From NCBI RefSeq assembly GCF_020921035.1, contig NC_063151.1, positions 22,450,934 through 22,514,933 on the forward strand: a DNA stretch of 64,000 nt, given 5' to 3'. A program made the position numbers and the translations under genes. Below are positions 32,901 through 45,385 of the stretch, piece after piece. The first letter of the stretch is position 1, and each line of letters begins with the position of its first letter. The notes under the pieces were generated by a model that was not told where the DNA came from, did not search any database, and saw nothing but the letters and a program-made list of their open reading frames with translations. Origin of the DNA: Rhodamnia argentea (lineage: Eukaryota; Streptophyta; Magnoliopsida; Myrtales; Myrtaceae).

Positions 32901-33610
32901 AGATCCGGTTGAGAATCGCCTCGGAAAGTGCAGGAGTCCTATCTTACTTGCACTCCGCAGCTTCCATTCCCATAATCCATCGGGACATCAAGTCGACGAA
33001 CATCCTCTTGGATGCTAATTACACTGCAAAAGTAGCCGACTTCGGAGCTTCGCGATTAGTCCCGCTTGATCAAGACGAACTGTCTACTATGGTTCAGGGA
33101 ACATTGGGATACTTAGACCCTGAATACCTACACACTAGCCAGTTGACCGAAAAAAGTGATGTTTATAGCTTTGGGGTTGTGCTAGTCGAGCTGTTGACAG
33201 GGAAGAAGGCGCTCTCCTTCGATCGACCGGAAGAAGAGAGGAGCTTGGCCATGTACTTTCTGTCGGCATTGAAAGAAGACCGACTGTTTCAGATTGTTGA
33301 GGAGCTCATTGTGAACGAAGACAATGAGCAAGTGAGGAAAGTTGCCAATCTTGCAAAGAGGTGCTTGAGATTAAAAGGCGAGGAGAGGCCAACCATGAAG
33401 GAAGTGGCAATTGAATTGGACGCAATTAGGGCAATGGCTAACCATCCGTGGGTTAGTATCAATTTGAATCCACCAGAAGAGACGGTTCATTTACTCGGAC
33501 AGATGACTGACCCCATTGTTTATGCAGATAGTAGTACTGGGACAACGAACACAGGGTATACTGATAGCATGAAAAACCATGTCATGCCATCAGTTAGTAG
33601 TGGCAGATGA
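29901..33610 (+). CDS. Wall-associated-kinase-like receptor kinase, intact, 763 aa (three exons)
   Basis: Exons 29901-30807, 30897-31073 and 32403-33610 join in frame (907+177+1208 nt); the last exon has the same length as in the WAK at 21893. The ATG at 29931 gives a protein ten residues shorter with a better signal peptide start (MGSKWNPS), and the first ATG leads through a GA repeat, so 29931 may be the true start. Domains in order are signal peptide, GUB_WAK domain with GVAVPYPFG, cysteine-rich region, EGF-Ca module ([13 protein letters not shown]), transmembrane helix near 360-380, and kinase with GRGGFG 438-443, Lys459, HRD 554-556 and DFG 574-576. It looks fully functional. Exon 1 is notably GC-rich compared with its surroundings. 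Intron 2 is 1,329 bp against 237 bp in the other gene. Confidence 0.93.
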
Positions 33611-34800
33611 GATGATTGTACAAAACTATTCCTTTGCCATTCACATTATTCATTTTTTGTAAATCAGTAGCCTAGTAAGCCAATAGGAAAAGATACTTTT
33701 TTCTGGTGTTCCAGGGAACTCTCTCTGCTGAATAAACAGAACATAGGGAGGGTATATGTACACAGGCTTTAGTTGGGTTTCTCTCTTGCTTAATGTAATT
33801 CATGAGTTGGGTAATGTTTTGAGATACTGACAGACACTAATGTGACGGTCAGCATACTTAAGCGATGACTTTTCGTAAGCAGTACATGCATGATTGTCGT
33901 ATTAGGCTAGTGATCAATTAATCCATTGTCAGAATGATATCACCGTGCTATAAGTTCGAACCTGAATTGACTTCCATTAAAAGGATTTTGCGTGGATTGG
34001 CAGCTCGATTGGTGGGACTTATCCAACTTAGGAGCTGGGATCTGTATGCAAAGAGCAAATAGTGCCCAAGCTGAGTGAAACATTGCAGGGAAGCAAACAG
34101 GTTCCTTGAGCCTGGTACAGCCTGATTGTTCATAATTCTGTCCAGTGGGAGTTCAAGAAAAGCGAGGCCAAACTTCATCTGAAAGCACTTTGGCAGTGTA
34201 TCTGCTTTTTAGTACCTTGGTAGTTGTGGCTGGAAGTGATTCAGATACGATTATTGCAGTAAGAACCACGAAGAAATTCAAATGATGGCCCTCGGGTTTA
34301 TGAGCTACGTTCTGGGCATGCTAATGTCTCAATCCACTGAAGGAATCTAGTTCTCTCGAGAAATATATTTATGTTAAGTTCTGCAAGGGAAGGGATATTC
34401 AAGATGGTTCAAGGAAAATCAGTTGCCATTTCCTCTGCTTTTGAATGAAAAGCTGAGAAGGGATGGGCTGAAAAGATGGTTGATGGAAAGATGCCTAGAG
34501 GCCTGGAACCTTGCCATACATTCCCACAACCAGATTTGATCAATTATGTAGCAACACCAGGCAAGCTTGTTAAATTTATGCAATGTCCAAGTATTCTTGC
34601 AACTCAAAGGAGGTTAAGATACTTGAGATAACATCAGATCTGGATACTAGTCACATAGTGTTAATTTTGAATTACAAATTACAGGAAGAATCAGTGTCGA
34701 GAATCACAGATTTGGCAATATATCTACAAAGACTATCCTGCAGTTAGGATATACTCGGCTTGATGACTACAAGGAAGATTCGGCCCATGGAACTCTCTTC
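33611..34800 (+). other. 3' flank of the second intact WAK gene
   Basis: Contains a likely 3' UTR with AATAAA at 33731-33736. The part to about 34415 is duplicated at 7201-8004. No gene is seen. Confidence 0.5.
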
Positions 34801-35026
34801 ATGTTATGAGCATCTATCCATTGATCTATATCTCATGCCAAAGCATCATTTCTGCACAAGCAGTCAGGAAAACCCGGCTTCTCTATCTCTGTCCATGAAC
34901 ATCAGAAGATCACTGCTGCGTCGACAAAATTTTCGTGCCCTTCCCTTCCAAAAGCGCTCTCTTTGGGATTTACCATCTTGCAAAAAGTTAAATGTGGGAA
35001 CCAAAATATCTACAATCAGCATCAAT

Positions 35027-35269
35027 CTAAACCTTTCCGTCCGACGAGGGGTGAGCATGGTCGATCTTCACTGCCATGGAAGCCGAAGCGGAGACCGAGT
35101 TGGTGCCCCTCGAAGGAGCGGAGGAAGGAGTAGGGAACTTCTTGGGCAGCATCTGCTCCCAATACTCTTTGGGCACTCTCGATGCTTCTGATGCAACTGC
35201 GAATGCCACCAGAGTGATCATGACCAAGAGCAAGCACTTGTGCTTATTGTTCCAGGAAGATGATGACAT
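35027..35269 (-). CDS. Small secreted peptide precursor, IDA/EPIP-like, 80 aa
   Basis: This single-exon ORF has a basic start and a hydrophobic signal peptide (about residues 11-29, cleavage likely after ASEA). A short variable part follows and then LPKKFPTPSSAPSRGTNS at 41-58. This resembles the EPIP motif of IDA and IDA-like peptides (LPKG-x-PxPPSxPSKRHNS): the proline spacing, SAPS and the following basic residue and Asn are kept, but the RH before Asn is GT. IDA-family peptides are cleaved, secreted ligands of HAESA-type receptor kinases acting in organ separation, root emergence and defence. A 22-residue tail after the motif is longer than in IDA itself. Minus-strand TATA-like ATTATATC lies at about 35496-35503. 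Related PIP-type peptides are the main alternative. That it is a secreted-peptide gene is fairly firm; the exact family is not. Confidence 0.65.
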   Translation of the reverse strand: MSSSSWNNKHKCLLLVMITLVAFAVASEASRVPKEYWEQMLPKKFPTPSSAPSRGTNSVSASASMAVKIDHAHPSSDGKV

Positions 35270-38200
35270 GTTTGAGAGTGATCAGAGAAATGGTCAGAGC
35301 CATCCTGTTGGGGGGGAGAGAAGAGCTTTAGAAGGTTTGTGGAAGCAGACATGTTGAGTATTATGAGGAGATTGCCAACTGGTTTGGTTGAGGAAAGGTG
35401 ATTCAATGGCAGACAGTGGACTGTTTGATAATTCTCTTGTGTTGTTTCATTCCCTCTCTCTTTTGGTAGACCCTTAGAATCTTACTGGGCGTGAGATATA
35501 ATATCGTTTAAGGGTTCTAAAAATAAAGAGTTTTGGATGGGCCACCAGAAGTTGTATTTTGTGTATGTGCTTCGTTCTCCCTTTTCTTGGTCTGGTTAAG
35601 AATTCTTCCTTGTCAGAGTTGTCACGGCACTTTAATCGTCACTGGTACTTTACCAAAACATTGTTGAGATACACGTGTTAAAATGTGTTAGAAAAAATCC
35701 CATATTAGATAAGTGACGTGGCGTGAAACAATCAATATATTTAAATTGACGCATAATTAATTGATTTAAGCTTTTAAGTGAATGTGAATCTCACTAGTAT
35801 GTTGACATGTTCGAACATAGATTCCCTCTTGGCGATCTCTCCAGATAAACGTATTGGACTTAGATTTCTCAATGTTCCCGGACATTACGCACGCATATGA
35901 AGAGGCAGAACTCAACATGAACATGCATTGCATCGGCTGTTAAACTTATGATTCCGACAGTATAAGCCCTATGGTTTTTGTCCTGCCAAACCTAAGCCTC
36001 CATAGACTATCCCATCCATGATTTCATTCCTCAATCATGACAACACGCACGAGGAGCACCAGACCAGCTTCACCGGTAAGAGTACTAAGGGAACTGAGTC
36101 CTAAAGCTGCATCTAACACAGCTTTGTCCCCTACTTTTCAGAACACAGAGAGATTTCTTTATGTTAAAATGCAATGAGTTACAATGGTAGCAATGAATTT
36201 TCTTTCACCAACTTGGGAAAAACCAGACATCATTTCCAGTATCAAAGACTAAACTCTTGTCGTTTTTGCAAATTACAACAGGTGTCCGCAAATGAGAGAA
36301 GGAAGAGGTTTGGCTACTTTCAAGCAAAGAAAAGAATGTCTTGGTGCTGGCTTGTCGGGGACAGGTGAGGAGTTGGAAGTGGGATAGTGGGGGGGTCCAT
36401 GGTCCATACTTTTTTTTTTTTTTTGGGGGGTGGGGTCAGAATACTTGCAATTTTAGGTGGTCCACCTTTAGTTACTTTGGACAACATGACCCACTATTAT
36501 AAGCTTCTCACCTTTGTTATTCATCATAACATAGAAGAAAAAAATGAAATTGTTCTCGACCTACATGCATTTGAAACATCAACCACATGTGCAATGGCTG
36601 ATAAACTATAATGCCTAGCTTATCTTGCTTCCGATGGATCAATCAAATGAATGGAACTGGAAGGTACAAGCTCGACATCCGAGACCCGAGTCCACAAATA
36701 TTAACCTTTATTGGACCTTCATTTTAGTTAATAATAAATATCGCCGTGAATATGTTTTATCTTTTCCAATAGAGCGTTTCCCGAGGAAATATTGAAGGAT
36801 GAATAACGGAGGCCCTTGCTAGTAAGGGAAAAATGAATCAGATTGATCGATCGAGGATTCACTAGAAAAAAGGCCATTCGGACGAGTCTGTGTCAGCTTC
36901 ATTAACAAGTCATAGTAATCGCTTCACATTTTGAGAATTTGAAACTCGAGAAGCACATGGCTTTCCGCCCTTCCCTCTTCCACCATCGTAGATGCCGAAT
37001 TGGAGTTTGACAGACTATCATGGTGTCGCTATTGTCACGCAATATGGTCAAATATCGCAATGAGATTAAAGCTGGCTTTGTTGTTCCTTTACGTTGGTCA
37101 TCAGATCAGGGGCAATCACACTAGCTAAGACCACATATACCTCCAAAGAATGTTCAAATTCATGAGCTCACAAGGAAAAGAGAACTGAAGGCAGTTTTCA
37201 AACGTGGAATTTTGATTCTTGATAAGTATGCTAGAGAGTGACGACAATTGCGACGGATAAACTCTAGCTAGTCCTGGTTGAAGCGGCAGCAGAAGGTGAA
37301 ACTTTCTAGCATAGCCCTTCGCTTGATGGCTGATAACAGCAGCATCAATTTCACCTATTGACTGACCTAATGAAGTTCGGAGTCTAGGCCAATGAAGATC
37401 CTTCCTTAATTGCAAGTCTGCAACCAAACTCTCCAATGACATCAGAACACCACACGAGTGGAATGGAGAAGCAGTGGCACCCAGTTACTGACCAAGTCTC
37501 CCTCAATAATTTGGTAGTAGCTCTGTGAATGCTGTGGAAAGAACTCGAAACGATATAAATATCGACCCATGATTCACAAGGACCTGCCCTTTCTGAGCAC
37601 TTAACAATTTGAACTCTCAAGCCTGATGATTGATGCACTTTTCAATGAGACAAAGAAAAAAAAAAAAAGAGTACCTGTTTTTCCACAATAAACAAGATCC
37701 CACAGCAAACAAACTTCTCTAAGCAACATTCCGACTTCGACAACACCACAAGTGAGCAATTTTAAATCAAGTGCGAGGTTAATCTAAGAAGAAAGCCCCA
37801 AATGGTCGTGAATGAACTAACCATAGTTTATGAACAAAAGCGCAATGCCTGAAGACATGTGCAACTGACTTCTTTTATCACACGATAAGAGGACACGAAG
37901 CAATGTCACTTAAAGCCACTAATCACCGAAGCTCGAGTTGCTAGCCAAAGGAAATAAGACAAATAGGAAAGACATCATACCAATAGCAACATCAATTTAG
38001 CCAGAAAGGAACCATCTTACCTAACGTTTTTATTGCCACTGATCCAGCAGAGAAGCAGGAGAGCTGGATACTTAATATATCATTATGGAGGTAGTTTAAC
38101 AGACAAAAGACATTCAAAGATTGATGGGGAGAATGAATTCCCTGACTGTTGTGTTAAGATCAAATTTCGTTCGGCACTCCAAAACCATACAATTCAGGAA

Positions 38201-39049
38201 TCAAGGCGATATCCTGGACATGTGCACTGCGAAAGTCTTACCATAAGGCATCCTCTTTGAACCAAGAGTGTCCCACTAACCCTTATGATCTCGTGAGAGT
38301 ACCCAAAAAGAATTTCAACTATGATAAACTTTATAACAAATACCATGAGGGACAACAGTCATATGTACTATGGAAACAGGAAGACTAGTAGAAACAGATT
38401 CCAAAGTGTTGCAAGGCCCCAACAACAAAAGCGGTTCGCCTTCCTACTTGAAAGATTATTATGGACTTCTTGCACTGCCTCTGCACAAAGTATTTAGAAA
38501 CCACAGGCCAAGAACATGTACACCCAAATCTTGGAAAGATTTGGATCTCCGAGGGGTTTCACAAATTTTCTCTGGCCTCCCTGCTGACATTAGTAGGATG
38601 ATCTGGAGGAAGACAGAATCTAGACTGTGCGGCTAGAGCAATGCCGTGTATAATCTCAACAAGATTTATCCAGATCTGTCTATTTATAATATATCTAAAA
38701 AGCAAGAACAATGACATGAAGAGAACAAATACAAGATTGTCATCCAAAAGTGGAGGGGGCGAATCACTGCTTCTGAGCTGGTCAACCAAATCAAAGACTT
38801 GAAATTGCTGCTCATGGTTGTTAATGGTAGCAAAATGTCTCAGTAGAAAAAGCCAAATCGGTCATCCTGTATATGTTTGGATCGTGTATAGAACTATTAC
38901 CATCTTACTTGTACTGGAATATTGCAATTTGCAGTGGTGACCCTTAGGTTTACCTTCTCTATCTGTTACTTTGTATAAATAAGGTTGAGTATATGATAGC
39001 ATCCTACGTCAAACATGTGCTGAATAAATACAAAAAAGGACATTCACAA
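35270..39049 (-). other. Intergenic region between the peptide gene and the PMT array
   Basis: The first 250 bases are the peptide gene's leader and promoter. GTTAGAAAAAATCCCATATTAG at about 35689 and TTGATTTAAGCTTTTAAG at about 35762 resemble the ends of TRIM-type LTRs such as the one at 41914, so a decayed copy may lie here. A poly-T/poly-G tract is at 36409-36435. Minus-strand ORFs of 84-105 codons at 37125-37638 show no recognisable domain. I cannot name a gene here, but an unrecognised transcript is possible. Confidence 0.35.
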
Positions 39050-40183
39050 GCATCTAAGAAGACGTATTTTACATGCAAAATGAGCTCCATCTGGTGAAAT
39101 GAAGTCCTGATCAGCAAGAAATTATTACATTACCTACCTAAACCTCAGGCTTGAGCAATCAAATGGAGCAGCAACAGCGTGATGCAATACTAATGGTGCT
39201 CGCGTGTGCTTGAGTCATCAAATCAGCTAGTTTGCCTCTCATTTGATCCAAGCTCAATGTATGATGTTGGTATATCTGCTGGCACATATTTGACAGCAAC
39301 ATCAGACTTCATAATACAAAGCCCAGAATAACCTCATATGGTATAAACTGTCACTCACAAGGCTTTCATGTTGATGATTGGTGATGGTGCTGGAGGAGGA
39401 GGAATAGGGGCCAAAAAACGGAGTCGATAAAGCATATGATATTAACACATTTAATACTCATTCTAACTCTTTATCCTTTAAGTTTGCCTTCAAGTTGATT
39501 GTGAACATACAAAATGCAAAACGAACATGCCTAAGTTCAGAGACCTAACCGACATTACTGGATTATCATTCGCATGAGATAAAAGTTGAGAGTAATGCCC
39601 CTTACTCCATCATGTGAGATGAAAAACTTTTCCAGTCTCACTTTTTTCTGAGAGCATGCTAAAAAAATGATGAATGCATGTAGTCAACCAAAAAAACATA
39701 AGCGTCGGAATAATAGTCGTAGCTAAAACCTAACAAGGACAATTAGATGGCAGGAGAGAGCCTTGCACACTGTCATGTAACAATGCCTTAATGTGGCCAT
39801 GAAAAATGTACCAAGTTCAAGAAGAAAAAAATTGGTGCTGTGGTGAGAACAGGTACATATAGGCTAAAAATATTATGGAGGGCAAGATGGAAACCAACAC
39901 ATTGCCTCTTCTCAATTAACTTAATATGCAAAGACCAAAATGTTCAGAAAGAAATGAATCAGACAACTAAGCTTTGTATGAATGAGTCAACAAGAAGATG
40001 CTAAAATGACTGAGGTCAATCATAGCATTGCCTGTTCTGAATGGTATTGCATCATGTGCATTCAGTTCAGCAATGACTTCCGGATTGACAATGAAAAAAG
40101 ATCCCCAAGGAAAATAAGGGTACCTTGTAAACTCATCCGAGCAACGAGTCAACTCGTGATAACAACATAAGTGAATCATGTGC
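39050..40183 (-). other. 3' flank/UTR of the first PMT gene
   Basis: 39055-39300 is similar to 48395-48650 downstream of the second PMT gene (CTCGAGCTTGAGCA/CTCAGGCTTGAGCA, GGAGCAGCAACAGC), so the tandem duplication includes about 1.1 kb after the stop codon. Part may be transcribed 3' UTR. Confidence 0.45.
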
Positions 40184-43100
40184 TCAAGCAATGGCCGAAG
40201 TAATTGTTTCCACATCGACCGGACGCCAAAATGTCTTCTGAACACAAAGCAACCCCGTGTTGTCCTCTGAGTGTGCGAATCTGACCTCCCATTGCAGAGA
40301 TTTAGCCATACTCTCAATCTCAGATATAATCTCCATATCATCCCTAACAATTAGAATTCCTTCTGGCCTCAAGATCCGATCAACTTCTGCAAGAACTGGA
40401 ACCAACTTGCACCTGTGACAAGAAAAACATCAGCATAATGAGGAATCCTTTCCTCCTGAAGGATTCAGTAATGGAATGACTTGAGAGATGAGTGGGGAAA
40501 AAAAAACCTCTTCTTGAGAGTGGCAAAGAGATAATCCGCATGGAGGAGATCATATGATCTTGGGTAGGTGTTGAATGATTCACACCAATCATGGTATATT
40601 CCAATTAGACCACGCTCGTAGATAATAGGAAGTGTGTCAGGAGAGTCAATCAGGATAACATTCATTACCCACACTTTTAAGTCCTTAAGGGCAGCAGCAA
40701 ACCTACATGTAGAAACAAGGAAAGATTGACATAAGAATACAAAAACATGCACACCTTTATATACTTTCAGTCAAATAACACCGACATGAGAAACAATTTT
40801 CTAGTCTGACACTTTTCTGCAAGGAAAGGAACATTCAAAAGAAAGGATGGTGAGCACATAATAATAGTCTAGTTACTAAACCAGTCCTATTGATGCCAAA
40901 GGGTAAAATTATATGGTTCACGAAGGAATAATTACTACTTACACACTTACTAGTTCGACCAAAACAGTGGACAACAGTGAGGAAGGAGCATATCAAAGGG
41001 GAAATAATGAATTCCTAATCCCAATCCTAGCACAAGCAAAATAAGTAGCTTACCCTCCATAGAGAGCTCTCATATCCATGACATTCCTAATAGAAGACCA
41101 GCTGATGCCAATCCCATTCAAATATGTTTGGGAGACTACATTTTTCCAGTGCTCATAGTCAGCATTAAAATCTCCTTGGGCCACCTTGCCATATACTGCA
41201 ACTTTATTCAGCCAGTAAGGTGGTTTTCCCAAACGAAGTGGCCAATTCTCAGGCCACTGAGACCCACGTTCCGACATGTCTGTAGGCACCTTATGCATGC
41301 AGGCTTGCAGTGTCACATTCCTAGAGTCATTCAAAATTGGAATGTGTACATAAGAGACAATTGAACTGCTGTTCTGTAGTAGAATCACACCCATAAGCTC
41401 ATATGAGGAAAAAAGGGGAAACATATGTCTAGGCACCAACCAGCCATCTACATCCCTCCAAATCTCGGAATTTGAAAATTGCCGGTTATCATGTAAGCAA
41501 AATGGGGGATGTGATTAGCCGAGTGACACCACGTCAGCAACATGCAATGTCATCATTACATATGATACTTTTTACTGTTTGAGATGCTTTCCTGGAAAAG
41601 TAGTTTTGATTGCAGATGAAGACCACTTCTCTAGAATCACCACATAGGGAGGACCAACTGTGTAGTGATATTCTGCTTTCTATAGTGTCCATTCCTCAAT
41701 TTGCATTTTCTTAGAAGCTATTTGAATGACTAAAGAAGGAATTGCAAAACCTGGAGTTGCCTTTATTTTGTCACAAAAAAGATTGTCATTGGAGAAAGCT
41801 AGAAAGAAGCCACTTGAGTTTAGCTGGATAGCTTACCTTGTATCTAATAATCATAATGTGTGATACGATATAATTCTGCAGTCACTGGAATGAAGCCATT
41901 GGTGGTAAGATAATGTTGAAGTATTGTCCCACATTGCTTGACAACAAGTTCTAACTGTTTTTTTTATACATGTAGTCTCCCTCCACTTATTAGCTTAAGC
42001 TTTTGGGTTGGACTTTCTAACATGGTATTAGAGCTAGTGCTAACCCTTTCGCAAATATGTGTGGTAAAATTCCACGAGAATGTGTGTGGTAAAAAATTTC
42101 ATGTGCCGCTCATAATCCGGCTTGCACGTGAGAGGGAGTGTTGAAGTATTGTCCCACATTGCTTGACAATGGGTCCTAACTGCTCTTTATATTCATGTAG
42201 TCTCTCTCCACCTATTAGCTTAAGCTTTTTGGATTGGACTTTCTAACAAATAAGTAGCAACTGTCCTTTGATTATCCTCTGGAATTAGTTTAGGTTGTTC
42301 TTACTTTGATTAAGTATGATCGGTTAACTTCTTAATTTTTTGTGAGTACATTATCGAGCAGATACACTCCATAGCCAGCATGCAAACAAACAATTGGTTT
42401 AATAATACTTAGCAACAAACCAAATCTTAAGATTATGAAAGATGTACCAAGCTGAGTTTGCATCCTCCAAGTCATTGCAGAGTGGAGGTTCATTTTGGGT
42501 TCTACTTTCGTAGCACTCATTAGATGTCGGTTTCCTGTACATTGCAATGGACACTTTGTTCAGTTTGTCCTTTTTAATCACCGTGAAATTCCAGCACATA
42601 GCCGTAGTCAGTTTGGACATTTCTGCATAGAAATCATCAGAGAGAAACAATGAGCAATCTAAGACGAAGTTCTAAGCATACCATCTCAATTAAATGTACA
42701 CCACCTCAACCTTTCCAAATGCCAACATTTTCTGGATCCTTTCGATAAAGTGGAGTAGCAGACCAAACAAAGTAACCACCTGGCCGTAAGAGGCGGTTAA
42801 GCTCCAAGAGAAGTTTGCCCCCTGAAACGTCCATTGGAAACAAATTCAGATTTCGCACAAAAGCAGGAGAAGAATGTCAACAGGTGCAGATATAAACGAC
42901 CTTCTATGTGCCAAGGGACTCTGCAGCGAGCACAGTGAATAGCATCGAAAACCCCACCAGGAAATGGTAGCCTTTTGGTGCCCATGACTGCTAGTATGGC
43001 CGGAATACCCCGTTCAAGTGCGAACTGAACTTGAGCTTCATGCTCATCTTTGGGAGCAAACGACATAGTAAGAACATCCCTTTCAAATAGATAACCTCCG

Positions 43101-45385
43101 AAACTTCCTACACCACATCCAACATCTAATATCACCCGGGTTCTCTTCCCCCATGCAATAGCAGGATTTGCCTTCAAGCAAAGGAAGACAAGAAGTCCAT
43201 GAACAAAATATCTCAGATTATAACAGATAGAATTTTATTAAAAGGTCCAGGCTTCTCTAAGAGAAGTAAAGCATTAGTGGGAGTAAATGACCTGGATTTG
43301 AGACAGTAAAAATATAGCCATCAAGAATGTGAAACTCAATGATCCAATAAGCAATCGGGAATAACTAACCTAGCAAGTAGGTTATTATATACATCACAAA
43401 AAATAATTAAAAGTGCTAGTGCAAGTGATGCCTTCATTACACAATATCATAGCAATTAGAGAACGCAGGAGGCACTTCAATAATCGAGCAATTTGTATTT
43501 GATGAAAACCTCTGTGGTCCATTTGACCTAAGCAAAAATTGAAGAATCCTTCCAGTACATACCCTACCTCCGTCCAAATATTTGGCACTTCATTTAACCC
43601 CACCCACATAATATGCCATTGCATGCAAACATCAATACAAGCCACACCTCTCATCATGTGGAGTAATTGCAAGCCATCAGGTACAGAAGCAAACCACTTA
43701 TGCCCCGTAAATAAGTGTGAAAACGAAGCACCTAGGGTTTCATGTCAATTGCCCTGTTAGCATCTCTTCCCCTTAATATTTTTCCAACTCTTTAAGCACA
43801 CTTATCTTGATATCATGCGTTATAATACCACTACTTGATCAGGTAGAAGTTCCATACTATGTAGGTATTTTGCCTCACTATTCCCATCAAAACACAAGTT
43901 TACATAAAACTACGAAACAAAATAGAAGAGATTATTTGGCTATGTCATCAGAGAAACTTCCAAAGAATTTACTAAACCTCCCAGTGGCTAGGATAATTTC
44001 ATGAACTACTGCACCTGTAAAGGAACAAGAAAGCTTCTTGTCCTTGCTAAGCAGATACAAGCGCAGCAAAAAATTAGGGTAAGAGAAAGCCAATTGAGAT
44101 GGTGTAAAAGCTCACATCTTCAATCCGATCAATATAGGGGATAGCGCCATGAACAAACTGGGTTCCACCTCCAGGGAATATGAGATATTCACCAGCAACT
44201 TTAACCCAGTTTTGACGTCCCTTAATCCTTGCAAGCTCGGTGTGTGGCACATTGTAAAACCATATCTACACCAACCACAGACTATAATTACCAAAGAACT
44301 ACAAGAAAAGGTGGTTAATAAAAAAAGGAAAAGAATGAATGAAAGAAAAGAACCTTATCCCTGCTTATAGGCCATTGAATTGGCTTTCTGTATCCTGCTG
44401 GTAGAGGAACAAGACAGGTAGGAGCATCATCAGGGCAGTGCCTCTCTCGATGTTCATAATGCATTGTAGTAGGAAGCCTTCTGACAGCATATACATTGTC
44501 AAGGCAAGGGATGTAGTCTGGCCCAGCCGTGGTATTACAAACTCTCCAGACATAGTCATTTGGTTCCTTAGACATTGAGCCTTGTTGAGCAGTTATCTCA
44601 TTGAAACTATCCGACTGATCATTGGACTCCTGAATCATTTCCTGAGTTTCTAGGTTATTGTCAGCAACCTCTGGTTCATTATTCTTGTCTTGATCTTCCC
44701 GAACACTCTGACTATTCTGCTTGACCTCTTTTTCTTCCTGCTTAACCTCATCAAAGCTGTCCTGAGCATTCGGTCTTTTGGTGCTATCATCCACGTCAGA
44801 ATCATTTCCTTTTGACCAATTCAACTTTTCATCAGAATCAGATCCTTCACTAGCCATACTTTGTTCTCCATCATGTTGACCTCCATCTGTTTTTCTCGTT
44901 TCCACATTTGGTTTCTCTCCAGACTCAACGCTCTCGTGCTGGTTACTTTTCTGTATATCCTCTGTTCCATCCTCAAATTTAGACTCAATGTCAGATTTGT
45001 CAGGTGTGTTTGCTGAGGATGTCTTCATATTAGTGCTGTCCTCTGGTATTTTCTCTTCCTGGTTTGCTCCCGCTGTATTAGCAGAATCAGCCTTGGCTTG
45101 CTGAACTGCATTCCCGGACCCTGTTTCAATTGTTCTTTTGTCATTGTTTGCAACATCCGGGTTTTGAATTTGAGTATTCCCTGAGCTTCCATCAGTTACT
45201 TTTCGTCCCAAATTATTATTCTCTTGATGTAGCAAGTCAGGATTCTGAACTGGAAAAGTAGATGAAGATGGAAGGAATATCCAAATCGCAGATAAGCTAA
45301 ATGCCACAAACACAACCACAGCAAGCCTCGAACAGTGATTTGATGATTTTCTCACATCGAATGGAGAAAAATTTCCTGAAGCCAT
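40184..45385 (-). CDS. Putative pectin methyltransferase, PMT24/25/26 type (QUA2 family), 809 aa, eight coding exons
   Basis: Exons in transcript order: 45385-44354, 44265-44116, 43171-42901, 42821-42711, 42622-42448, 41320-41054, 40702-40508 and 40412-40184 (2,430 nt, all GT-AG and in frame). The protein has a short cytosolic start and a single signal-anchor helix (about 20-38). A long acidic, Ser/Gln/Asn-rich stem of roughly 250 residues follows, then the DUF248 methyltransferase region with [15 protein letters not shown], the SAM-binding [13 protein letters not shown] at 410-422, [23 protein letters not shown] and [19 protein letters not shown]. It should be a Golgi type II membrane protein. 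Family members are needed for homogalacturonan methylation and cell adhesion, though enzymatic proof is limited. A TRIM retroelement lies in intron 5. The stem is longer than in QUA2 itself, which places it in the PMT24/25/26 branch. Confidence 0.93.
41914..42248 (+). mobile_element. TRIM (miniature LTR retrotransposon), 335 bp, in intron 5 of the first PMT gene
   Basis: Two direct terminal repeats of 109 and 110 bp (41914-42022 and 42139-42248) start TGTTGAAGTATTGTCCCACA and end TTTCTAACA. Right after the first is a primer-binding site for initiator Met-tRNA (TGGTATTAGAGC, 42023-42034). Right before the second is a purine tract (GAGAGGGAG). The internal part is only about 116 bp with no coding capacity. 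Flanks GATAA and AATAA could be a five-base target duplication with one mismatch. It lies antisense to the gene. Confidence 0.92.

Noticed and set aside
37125..37638. Two adjoining minus-strand ORFs (105 and 84 aa) as a possible gene.
   Set aside because: No signal peptide, domain or paralogous support; no counterpart near the second PMT gene. An untranslated transcript cannot be excluded.
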